Assembly (NCBI GenBank): GCA_035275065.1
Contig: DATENM010000087.1
Coordinates: 104,830-168,829 of the forward strand
Direction of reading: 5' to 3'
Length of the DNA: 64,000 nt
Origin: Blastocatellia bacterium
GTDB taxonomy: Bacteria > Acidobacteriota > Blastocatellia > UBA7656
Made by a program: the position numbers and the translations under genes. The notes below the pieces were generated by a model, which was not told the origin of the DNA, did not search any database, and was given only the letters and a program-made list of their open reading frames with translations. This document shows, piece after piece, positions 36,113 to 44,047 of this stretch. The first letter of the stretch is position 1. Each line of letters opens with the position of its first letter.

Positions 36113-36209
36113 TCACGCCTTTCGTCTGCAAAATTCCTTCGTGGGTGACCTGTTTTCCGGCGACTTTGCGCATGCATGATTGAGCACAGAATTGCTGGAG
36201 GACGAAGTA

Positions 36210-39200
36210 ATGACCGCGAGATGGGTACGCGCCGGTGTAATGACAATTTCAGCACTTGCAGTGCTGGGTCTGGCTTCGCGCCGATTTGAAGAAGCGGCTG
36301 CGACTGCCGTCTTACAGAAGCGAGCGCCCGCCGCCATCTTCACCGTCAACTCGACGGGCGACCAGGCAGACCTGACGCCTGGGGACGGGGTTTGCTTGAC
36401 CGCGAACGGCGACTGTACGCTGCGGGCGGCCATAGAAGAAACCAATGCCCTGGCCGGTGCCGACACCATCAATTTCAACATTGGCGCGGGCACTCCCTCA
36501 ATCACCCCGGCAACCGCGCTGCCTTCGATTACTGATAAGCTAACGATTGACGGCAATAGTGGCGGCGCGACCCGCGTGCAGATCAATGGAAGTGGCGTTG
36601 CGACAGCCGGCACGCACGGGCTGGTACTGGTTACAGGCAGCAGCGGCAGCGCGATCCGCTCGCTGGTCATCCGGCAATGGACTGGTAACGGCGTGCGCAT
36701 CCAGTCAGACAACAACCTGATCGAGAACAACTACATCGGCACGAACGAAACCGGCAGCGTCGCGGCGGCAAATGGCGCGGGCGGCGTGGTGATCTCTGGC
36801 GGCTCTGGCAATACCATTGGCGGCTTGACCGTGACGGCGGGGACGGCGCCCGGCAACGTCATTTCGGGCAACGACACGAATGGCGTCATGCTCACCGCCG
36901 CCGCGACGATGAATAGCGTGCAGGGTAACCTGATCGGGATTGCCGCCGGTGGCGCGACGGCGCTGAGGAACACAGGCCACGGCGTCTTGATCGATAGCGC
37001 GCCGGCCAATACCATCGGCGGCTCGACAACAACGGCGCGGAACATCATTACCGGCGGCACCGCGACGGCTTCATTCGGCGTCTCGATTCAGGGCGAGACG
37101 AGTGACAACAACACCATAGCCGGAAATTATATCGGCACAGACATCACGGGCATGCTCGACATCGGCGCGGGCGGCGACGGCGTGCGAATCAATTCGGGGC
37201 CGGATAACAACACGATAGGCGGCCCGACTTTAACGCCCGGCACGCCGCCCGGCAATGTCATCAGCGGCAACGGCGCGACCGGCTGTGCCACCTGTGATGG
37301 CATCGAAATCGTCGGCAGCAGCACGACGCAGAACACGACGACCGGCAACAAGGTTCAGGGCAACATTATTGGCCTCAAAGCCGATGGCATGTCGGCTTTG
37401 AAGAACGAGCGCAACGGCGTCAACATCAACGACGCCTCCAGCACGACCATCGGCGGCTCGTCGGCGATGGAGCGCAATGTCATATCGGGCAATAACACAG
37501 ACGCCAACACCGACGGCATAGACGTGAATGGCGAGAACGCCGACAACAACACGATTGCGGGCAATTACATCGGCACCAACATCAACGGCACGGCGGCCAT
37601 TGCCAACGGCGGCAACGGCGTCTTTGTCAACGGCGGGCCGGATAACAACACGATAGGCGGCTCGACTTTAACGCCCGGCACGCCGCCCGGCAACGTCATC
37701 AGCGGCAACACCGGCGACGGCGTTGAGCTTCTCGGCGGCTCCTCCTCTGGCCATCTGGTGCGCGGCAATTTGATCGGCCTTCAAGCGGGCGGCGCGGCGG
37801 CGCTGGGCAATGGAGCTAACGGTGTACTTCTGAATGCCGTAACCAATTCGACGGTCGGCGGCGCGACTTCTGATCTGCGCAATGTCATCTCAGCCAACGG
37901 CGCCAATGGCGTGCAACTGAACGAAGGAATCGGCGGGGTCACAGACAACAACGCGGTCTCAAGCAACTACATCGGCACAGACATCACAGGCATGAACGAC
38001 CTCGGCAACACGAGCGCAGGGGTCCATCTCGTCCAGGCCGATGGCGTCACTGTCGGCGGCATTACTGCAACACCCGGCACCTCGCCCGGCAACGTCATCA
38101 GCGGTAACAACACCGTCGGCATCGATGCCGACAACGCCAACGATGATGCGGTGCAGGGCAACCTGATCGGCCTGAAAGCCAATGGCACGGACGCCATGCC
38201 CAACACCAGCCACGGCATTCACATCCGCAACACCTCGGTCAGAATCGCCGTCGGCGGGACGGCAGCCGGGGCCGCCAACACCATCGCGTTCAATGGCGGC
38301 GATGGCGTGAATGTCGCGGGCGCTTCCAGTAACGGCAACTCGATCCGCGCCAACTCGATCTATTCGAACACAGGGCTAGGCATAGACCTGACCGGCGGCA
38401 CCGAAAACGCCAATGGCGTGACCGCCAACGATGCGAACGATAGCGACAGTGGGGCAAACACCTTACAAAATTATCCGGTGATCACCGCCGCCAGTGTAAG
38501 CGGCGGCAGCACGACGGTCGCAGGCACCTTGAACAGCACGCCCAACATGACCTTCGCCATCGAGTTTTATTCAATGACAACCGCCGACCCTTCGGGTAAT
38601 GGCGAAGCGACAAGCTATCGCGGCTCGACCTCTGTGACGACGAACGCCAGCGGCAACGCGAGCTTCAGCGGCATCGTGCTGACCACCACAGACCCGCTGA
38701 TTACCGCGACCGCCACCAACACGACGGGATCGCCTGCCAACAACACTTCGGAATTCGCCGCCGACTTCACGGCGACGAGCCCGACCGCCGTCCGGCTCGA
38801 ATCGTTTAAGGCCCTCGCCGACGACAGCGGCAAAGTTTATTTAGAATGGCGAACCGGCTACGAGGCAGACAACCTCGGCTTCAACCTTTACCGCGAAGTC
38901 AGGGGTCAGCGCGCGCGGATTAATCCTTCGCTGATCGCCGGGTCGGCACTGATCGCCGGCCAGGATACCGTGCTTGCCGCCGGCGATGTCTATTCGTGGG
39001 TTGACGCGCGAGGTGCGGCTGAAACGGCGGCGATGTACTGGCTCGAAGACATTGACCTGAGCGGCGGCGCAACCCTGCACGGCCCCTTCTTTACTACACC
39101 TGTGGACAAGCTCCCCGCCGAAGCCCGCGCGGTTCTGCTCAATGAGATTAAAGATTCAGGCAACTCGGCTCAGAGGCAATTGCTGCCGGCGACTGCAAGC

Positions 39201-41297
39201 CGCAAAGGCATGGCGAGGCTTTCAGCCGACCGCCTTGCCAACGACAGCCTTGCCAAGCAGTGGGAGATTGCCGCTCAAGCAGGCGTCAAGCTGCTGATCA
39301 AGCAAGCCGGATGGTATCGCATCACTCAGCCCGAGCTCATTGCCGCCGGTCTCGATCCAATGCGCGACCCGCGCTTCTTACAACTCTTTGCCGATGGCCA
39401 AGAGGTCGCCATGCTCGTCAACGGCGGCCTTAAAGGGCGGCTCGATTCGACCGATTCCATCGAGTTTTTCGCCACGCCACTCGACACCCCGGAGACCGCT
39501 GCGCACGCCTATTACCTCACCTTCGGCGCTCAGCCCGGTCGCCGGATCGCGGGCGTTAGCGGCCTTCCCGACAAGCCGGGCGCGGCTCAGAGCTTCGATT
39601 ACACCACCGAGCTGAAGCCCCGCTTGCTCTACTTCCCTTCAATCAAGAACGGCGACGCCGACAACTGGTTCGGCCCCATCATCAGCAGCACGCCTTATAC
39701 GCTCTCCTTGAACGTTTCGCTGCCTGACCTTCAAGCCGCATCGCCCGCAACGCTCGATCTGGTGACACAGGGACTCGGCCTCAACGTCGGTCACGGCGTC
39801 AGCCTTAGCCTCAACGGCTCGGTTGTCGGCACAACGCTATTCGATGGTCAGGCGCATTCAACGACCACTTTCACGCTGCCGATGTCGCTGCTGCGCGACG
39901 GCGACAACAGCATCACCTTGCAAGCTCTCAATGGCCCGAGCGATTTCAGCGTCCTCGACGCCGTGCGCCTGACCTACGCGCACCGCTTCGCCGCAGACAA
40001 CGATGCCCTGCTGATGAACGTCGAAGGCGGCCAGACCATACAGGTCAGCGGCTTCCCGCAGCCCGCCGTTCGCCTTTTCGACATTACCGAGGCGATCAGC
40101 CCTGTCGAGATTCAAGGTCAGGTTGAAGCGGACGGTAATAGTTACAGGCTGACAGCGGCAGTGCCCGCCGGCAGCGGGGCGCGGCTGTTGTATGCGGTCA
40201 GCGATGCGGCAGTGCGGCATCCGGCACAGGTCATCGCCCAGCGACCCTCGACCTGGAACCGCGCCGCCAACGGCGCCGACCTCATCATCATCTCTCACGC
40301 CAGCCTCATTCCTAGCCTTGCCCCTCTCAAACAGCTCAGGCTTAAGCAGGGCTACTCCGTCGCCGTCGTTGATGTCGAAGACCTCTTCGATGAATTCTCC
40401 TTCGGCGCTCACTCGGCTGCGGCTCTCCGTGACTTCATCACCCGCGCCCATTCGCTCTGGAAGAAGAAGCCGGGCTTTGTCCTGCTTGCCGGCGACGCCA
40501 GCTACGACCCGCGCAACTATCTCGGCCTTGGCGACAATGACTTCGTGCCGACCGGGCGCATCACCACCTTGCAGTTCGAGACTGCCTCTGACGAATGGCT
40601 CGGCGACAGCGATGGCGACGGCCTGGCTGAAGTCGCCCTTGGCCGCCTGCCGGTGCGCTCTGCCGAGTCTGCGGCGCTGGTCGTCGGCAAGCTGCTCAAT
40701 TATGAGAAGCAACGCCACGAGGGGGCTTTGCTGGTCGCCGACCGCAATGACGGCTACAACTTCGAGGCGGCGACGGCGGTGGTCAAGAGCCTGCTGCCGC
40801 CGGGGCTAGCGGTGACGAACATTTATCGCAGTCAGATGGATGACGCGGCGGCGCACCAGGCGGTGATGGCGGGGCTCAGTCGCGGGCCGCTGGTGGTCAA
40901 TTATGCCGGGCACGGCTCGGCCAGCGTGTGGCGCGGCAGCTTGCTCGTGACCAGTGATGCAGCGGGCCTGAGCAACCGCGACCAGTTGACGGTAGTGATC
41001 TCGATGACCTGCTTGAACGGCTTGTTCAATGATCCGCGGACGGCGAGCCTGGGCGAAGCCCTGCTGTTGACGGAAGGCGGGGCGGCGGCGGTGTGGGCAT
41101 CGTCGGCACAGACGAGCGGCGATGGGCAGGCGCTGATGAATCAAGAAGTGATGCGGCAACTGTTCGCAGGCGCAACGACGCGAGTGCAGGGGATGACCAT
41201 CGGCGAGGCAACGAGGCGAGCGCGGCAAGCGGTCAGCGACAGTGACGTGCGGCGGAGCTGGGTGTTGTTGGGCGATCCGACGATGCGCGTGAAGTAA
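36210..41297 (+). CDS. Giant secreted protein: CSLREA/beta-helix region fused to gingipain-like C25 peptidase
   Basis: 1695-aa exported protein. Order seen: signal-like N-terminus (AGVMTISALAVLGLA); CSLREA-type motif (CTLRAAIEETN); right-handed parallel beta-helix (about residues 60-760) with repeated NTIGG and PGNVISGN turns; a linker with LEWRTGYEADNLGFNLYRE; then a C25-like cysteine peptidase with GDASYDPRNYLG. The likely catalytic pair is His1568 in NYAGHGSASVW and Cys1601 in ISMTCLNGLFNDP. It ends right after the peptidase, so no type IX secretion tail follows. The ATG at 36210 has GGAGG ahead. The role is probably an extracellular protease or glycan-binding adhesin; the fusion is striking. 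Confidence 0.85.
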   Translation: MTARWVRAGVMTISALAVLGLASRRFEEAAATAVLQKRAPAAIFTVNSTGDQADLTPGDGVCLTANGDCTLRAAIEETNALAGADTINFNIGAGTPSITPATALPSITDKLTIDGNSGGATRVQINGSGVATAGTHGLVLVTGSSGSAIRSLVIRQWTGNGVRIQSDNNLIENNYIGTNETGSVAAANGAGGVVISGGSGNTIGGLTVTAGTAPGNVISGNDTNGVMLTAAATMNSVQGNLIGIAAGGATALRNTGHGVLIDSAPANTIGGSTTTARNIITGGTATASFGVSIQGETSDNNTIAGNYIGTDITGMLDIGAGGDGVRINSGPDNNTIGGPTLTPGTPPGNVISGNGATGCATCDGIEIVGSSTTQNTTTGNKVQGNIIGLKADGMSALKNERNGVNINDASSTTIGGSSAMERNVISGNNTDANTDGIDVNGENADNNTIAGNYIGTNINGTAAIANGGNGVFVNGGPDNNTIGGSTLTPGTPPGNVISGNTGDGVELLGGSSSGHLVRGNLIGLQAGGAAALGNGANGVLLNAVTNSTVGGATSDLRNVISANGANGVQLNEGIGGVTDNNAVSSNYIGTDITGMNDLGNTSAGVHLVQADGVTVGGITATPGTSPGNVISGNNTVGIDADNANDDAVQGNLIGLKANGTDAMPNTSHGIHIRNTSVRIAVGGTAAGAANTIAFNGGDGVNVAGASSNGNSIRANSIYSNTGLGIDLTGGTENANGVTANDANDSDSGANTLQNYPVITAASVSGGSTTVAGTLNSTPNMTFAIEFYSMTTADPSGNGEATSYRGSTSVTTNASGNASFSGIVLTTTDPLITATATNTTGSPANNTSEFAADFTATSPTAVRLESFKALADDSGKVYLEWRTGYEADNLGFNLYREVRGQRARINPSLIAGSALIAGQDTVLAAGDVYSWVDARGAAETAAMYWLEDIDLSGGATLHGPFFTTPVDKLPAEARAVLLNEIKDSGNSAQRQLLPATASRKGMARLSADRLANDSLAKQWEIAAQAGVKLLIKQAGWYRITQPELIAAGLDPMRDPRFLQLFADGQEVAMLVNGGLKGRLDSTDSIEFFATPLDTPETAAHAYYLTFGAQPGRRIAGVSGLPDKPGAAQSFDYTTELKPRLLYFPSIKNGDADNWFGPIISSTPYTLSLNVSLPDLQAASPATLDLVTQGLGLNVGHGVSLSLNGSVVGTTLFDGQAHSTTTFTLPMSLLRDGDNSITLQALNGPSDFSVLDAVRLTYAHRFAADNDALLMNVEGGQTIQVSGFPQPAVRLFDITEAISPVEIQGQVEADGNSYRLTAAVPAGSGARLLYAVSDAAVRHPAQVIAQRPSTWNRAANGADLIIISHASLIPSLAPLKQLRLKQGYSVAVVDVEDLFDEFSFGAHSAAALRDFITRAHSLWKKKPGFVLLAGDASYDPRNYLGLGDNDFVPTGRITTLQFETASDEWLGDSDGDGLAEVALGRLPVRSAESAALVVGKLLNYEKQRHEGALLVADRNDGYNFEAATAVVKSLLPPGLAVTNIYRSQMDDAAAHQAVMAGLSRGPLVVNYAGHGSASVWRGSLLVTSDAAGLSNRDQLTVVISMTCLNGLFNDPRTASLGEALLLTEGGAAAVWASSAQTSGDGQALMNQEVMRQLFAGATTRVQGMTIGEATRRARQAVSDSDVRRSWVLLGDPTMRVK
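37197..37709 (+). repeat. Near-identical 75-base coding repeats in the beta-helix region
   Basis: 37197-37271 and 37635-37709 differ at only two bases in 75, 438 bases (146 codons) apart, in frame, and encode the GPDNNTIGG ... PGTPPGNVISGN turn. More diverged units surround them. Low divergence suggests recent duplication or gene conversion. Confidence 0.85.
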
Positions 41298-41646
41298 AGC
41301 GTCGCGGGGCGGAGGAGTCGCGAGCCTGCGAGTCGCGAGGGAGCGAGAGCGCGGCAGAGCGCACGAGAAAGCGAAGGGTCAGAGAAGCAGCGAATAACCT
41401 CTTGCCGGGGGTGACGTGGCTCTGATCCTTCGCTCTATTTCTTTTACCGACCACCTCTTCGTCGCCCGGCCTATCCGGGTCGAGCGCCATTCATGGACAG
41501 GCGAAAAAACGCTTTGGCGGTTGGCTTGTCGTCGCGAAATCGGGTATCCTTCACAGGTTATTTTACCGGCCCTGTCCGCTTGTCATCATCATCGCCGTTT
41601 TGCTTGCACAGGCTGGGGCACGTGCGAATTGGCGGAGAGAGTGTAC
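41298..41646. other. 349-base intergenic region after the C25 gene
   Basis: No supported gene. The first 70 bases are GAG/GCG-rich low-complexity sequence. A hairpin (41370-41384 with 41420-41434) follows and is probably the C25 terminator. The remainder leads into the epimerase ATG at 41647 with GGAGAGAG upstream; a TTGGCT-N18-TATCCT pair near 41520-41550 could be its promoter (weak). Confidence 0.5.
41370..41446 (+). terminator. Probable terminator hairpin of the C25 gene
   Basis: AGCGAAGGGTCAGAG and, 35 bases on, CTCTGATCCTTCGCT are reverse complements with one mismatch. A T-rich stretch (CTATTTCTTTT) follows. The loop is long, so confidence is moderate. Confidence 0.5.
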
Positions 41647-42621
41647 ATGATCGCTTTTGAAAAACTGTCAGGACAAAGGATCGTCGTCACCGGCGGTGCC
41701 GGCTTTGTCGGCTCCAACATCGTGCGCCGCCTCCTGCGCGAAGGCGCGCGCGTCGTCGTGCTGGATGATTTCTACACCGGCACGCTAGAGAACTTGCCCG
41801 GTGACGCCGCCGACATGGAGATCGTGCGCGGCACGGTGACCGATTACGAGATGGTGCGCGATGTCGTCCGGGGCGCTGCCATCGTCTTTCACGAAGCGGC
41901 GCGCAACATCATCGTCTCGACACGCAACCCGCGCGAGGATTACGAAGTCAACATCGGCGGCACACTGAACGTGCTGCTGGCGGCGCGCGAAACCAAAGTG
42001 CCGCGCACGGTCTACGCTTCGTCGGCTTCGGTCTACGGCAACCCGCGTTACCTGCCGATCAACGAAGACGATGCGACCAACATGCTCAGCCCTTACGCCG
42101 TCTCGAAATTCGCGGGCGAGAATTACTGCAAGGCGTTCTACGAAAGCTACGGCTTGTCAGTGGCGGCGGTGCGCTACTCGAACGTCTTTGGCACGCAGCA
42201 GCGGCCCGACAATCCTTACTGCGGAGTCATCGCCAAGTTCTTCGAGTCGGCGATGCGGAACGAAGCGCCGCGCATTCACGGCGACGGCGAGCAGACACGC
42301 GATTTCACTTACATTGACGACGTCGTCGAAGCGACGCTGATGGCCGGCATCTCGTCGAAGGCCGAGGGCCAGGTCTATAATGTCGGCACCGGGCGCGAAA
42401 CGACGATCAATCAACTGGCGCGGATCATCATCCGCATCACTGGAGCGCAGGCCGAGCCGACCTACGTTGACCGCCGCGACATTGACAACATCCGCCGCCG
42501 CGTCGTCAACATCGAAAAGATTCGCCGCGAGCTGCGCTGGGTGCCATCCGTAACCATCGAAGAAGGGCTGCGCCGAACTTACCAATGGCTGAAAGAGAAC
42601 AACGAGGGGAGGCTCGCATGA
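41647..42621 (+). CDS. NAD-dependent sugar-nucleotide epimerase (extended SDR)
   Basis: 324-aa extended SDR enzyme acting on a nucleotide sugar. Seen: GGAGFVGSNIVRRL, FHEAARNIIVSTRN, ASSASVYGN, the catalytic SPYAVSKFAGENY and RYSNVFGTQQ, GDGEQTRDF. Close in layout to the enzyme at 27221. The ATG at 41647 is chosen; a long upstream extension lacks any SDR-like sequence and crosses the terminator region. It overlaps the GT2 gene by four bases (ATGA), suggesting the two act together in building a surface glycan. The exact product is not readable. Confidence 0.88.
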   Translation: MIAFEKLSGQRIVVTGGAGFVGSNIVRRLLREGARVVVLDDFYTGTLENLPGDAADMEIVRGTVTDYEMVRDVVRGAAIVFHEAARNIIVSTRNPREDYEVNIGGTLNVLLAARETKVPRTVYASSASVYGNPRYLPINEDDATNMLSPYAVSKFAGENYCKAFYESYGLSVAAVRYSNVFGTQQRPDNPYCGVIAKFFESAMRNEAPRIHGDGEQTRDFTYIDDVVEATLMAGISSKAEGQVYNVGTGRETTINQLARIIIRITGAQAEPTYVDRRDIDNIRRRVVNIEKIRRELRWVPSVTIEEGLRRTYQWLKENNEGRLA

Positions 42622-43376
42622 ACGCTTCGCCGGCGCTCGATCTGAAGGTGACGACCCGCCCGCAGCCGCGCGTGTTGTGCGTCGCCCCGGCCTGGAACGA
42701 AGGCGAGCGCATCGCCCGCGTCGTCGGTGCCGTGCCGCGCGATCTCGTTGCAGCGACGGTGGTCGTGGACGACGGCTCAAGCGACGCGACCCCGGATTAC
42801 GCCGAAAGCGCCGGCGCGACAGTGATTCGTCAGGGCGCTAACCGCGGCGTCGGGGCGGCGATTCGCGCCGGCATCGATTACGCGCGGGCCAATGGTTTTG
42901 ATGTGGTGGTGATTGTATCGGGTGGCGGCAAGACGCCGCCTGAGCAGATTCCGCGACTGGTCGAGCCGATCCTGCGGGGCGAAGCCGAGCTGGTGCAGGG
43001 CTCGCGCTACCTCGACGGCGGTGAATACCTGCGCATGCCTTTGCGTCGCCGTGTCGGCACGCGCGGCTATACCTGGCTGTTTTCCTTCTTCTGCGGCAGG
43101 CGGGTCACTGATGCGTCGAGCGGCTTTCGCGCCATCAAGCTGTCGTTGTTCGACGACCGGCGCATCAACCTCTGGCAAGACTGGCTCGACCGTTACGAGC
43201 TGGAGCCTTATCTGCTCTTCAAAGCCCTGCGCCTGCGCCATCGCGTCATCGAGGTGCCGGTGACCATCGAGTACCCGAAGACCGATGGCATCGCTTACAC
43301 GAAGATGCGCGCCATCACCGATTGGTGGAAGATCTTCCGCCCCATCGTCTTTCTGGCCTTTGGCATCAAGCGATAG
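42618..43376 (+). CDS. GT2-family glycosyltransferase (DPM1/polyprenyl-P type) with altered DxD region
   Basis: 252-aa enzyme predicted to move a sugar from a nucleotide to a lipid carrier or glycan. Seen: RVLCVAPAWNEGERIARVV, VVDDGSSD, ANRGVGAAIRAGI and a GSRYLDGGEYLR-like acceptor loop. At the position where GT2 enzymes have D-x-D or D-G-D-x-Q, this one reads VSGGGKTPPEQIP, so the metal-binding Asp pair is missing. Related proteins with A-G-N-G-K in this place exist, so it may be a family variant. There is no C-terminal membrane pair. It starts inside the epimerase stop and ends flush with the convergent gene. Confidence 0.85.
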   Translation: MNASPALDLKVTTRPQPRVLCVAPAWNEGERIARVVGAVPRDLVAATVVVDDGSSDATPDYAESAGATVIRQGANRGVGAAIRAGIDYARANGFDVVVIVSGGGKTPPEQIPRLVEPILRGEAELVQGSRYLDGGEYLRMPLRRRVGTRGYTWLFSFFCGRRVTDASSGFRAIKLSLFDDRRINLWQDWLDRYELEPYLLFKALRLRHRVIEVPVTIEYPKTDGIAYTKMRAITDWWKIFRPIVFLAFGIKR

Positions 43377-43820
43377 TTAAGGTGTCTTCTGCTCCAGCTT
43401 GTCGAGGCGGTCTTCGTAGACCTCGTACTCGGCTCGCACCTGATAGACTTCCTCGATGAGCATTCTAAATTTCTTGGTGAGCAGGACGAACTGCTTATCA
43501 ACGTCGGCGAACCGCTGATTCATCTCCGAGCGTAATGATTGAATCTCGGCAGTCAGGTCAACGCGCAGTTGTTCCTGGCCAACCCTCAGTTGCTCTTGGC
43601 CAACGCGCAGTTGCTCCTGGCCAACGCGCAGTTGCTCCTGGCCAATACGCAGTTGTTCCTGACCAGCATGTAGTTGATCTTGACCGACGCGGAGGGTCTC
43701 AATTTCTGCTCTCAGGTTGTCGCCGAGCTTATCGATGCGTTCGAGCACCGTAGTGATGGTCGGCTGGGTGTCGTATCGCGTCTTGTCATCGGGCAGTTTG
43801 TTTGTCGGGTCGTCGCTCAT
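43377..43820 (-). CDS. Coiled-coil protein with tandem 7-residue repeats
   Basis: 147 aa. A polar head (MSDDPTNKLPDD) and ITTVLERIDKLGDNLRAEIE precede five or six copies of a 7-residue unit (GQEQLRV), then a coiled coil EIQSLRSEMNQRFADVDKQF. The 21-base units are near-identical in DNA (43563-43689), so length is likely to vary between strains. It resembles the 113-aa protein at 33163. Its stop abuts the convergent GT2 stop. Function unknown; a structural or scaffolding role is a guess. SD sequence present (GAGAGGAAG). Confidence 0.75.
   Translation of the reverse strand: MSDDPTNKLPDDKTRYDTQPTITTVLERIDKLGDNLRAEIETLRVGQDQLHAGQEQLRIGQEQLRVGQEQLRVGQEQLRVGQEQLRVDLTAEIQSLRSEMNQRFADVDKQFVLLTKKFRMLIEEVYQVRAEYEVYEDRLDKLEQKTP
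43563..43689. repeat. 21-base tandem repeat in the coiled-coil gene
   Basis: Six units of about 21 bases (type CGCAGTTGCTCCTGGCCAACG on the plus strand, 0-5 differences each) encode GQEQLRV heptads on the minus strand. No spacers, so not a CRISPR. Confidence 0.85.
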
Positions 43821-43922
43821 ATCACTTCCTCTCTCACCGCATGCCCGAACAGCATCTGTCAGGATTATGGGGCGTGGATCATTCCAACGTCAAGAAAATA
43901 GTTCTGTCAGGCGGCGCGGTGG

Positions 43923-43942
43923 CGCAGGCGGCAAGCGCCTGC
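43923..43942. repeat. Short GC-rich palindrome near the recQ leader
   Basis: GCGCAGGCG GCAAG CGCCTGC forms a 7-bp stem within GGTGGCGCAGGCGGCAAGCG. It resembles, but is not, the MITE-like core. It lies about 105 bases before recQ and has no T-tract. Confidence 0.45.
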
Positions 43943-44047
43943 CGGTAGATTGAGAAAGTCATCACCCGCGTGGTATGGTTTTCTTTGTTGGTCGTCGAAC
44001 AATCCAGCGCAATCCACAACCGACATTACCGCTGAGAGGATACCTAA

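Noticed and set aside
41416..41646. Upstream extension of the second epimerase to 41416
   Set aside because: The extra 77 residues show no SDR-like sequence and run through the probable terminator of the C25 gene.
43563..43689. 21-base direct repeats considered as a CRISPR array
   Set aside because: Units are contiguous without spacers, in frame and coding; no cas genes nearby.
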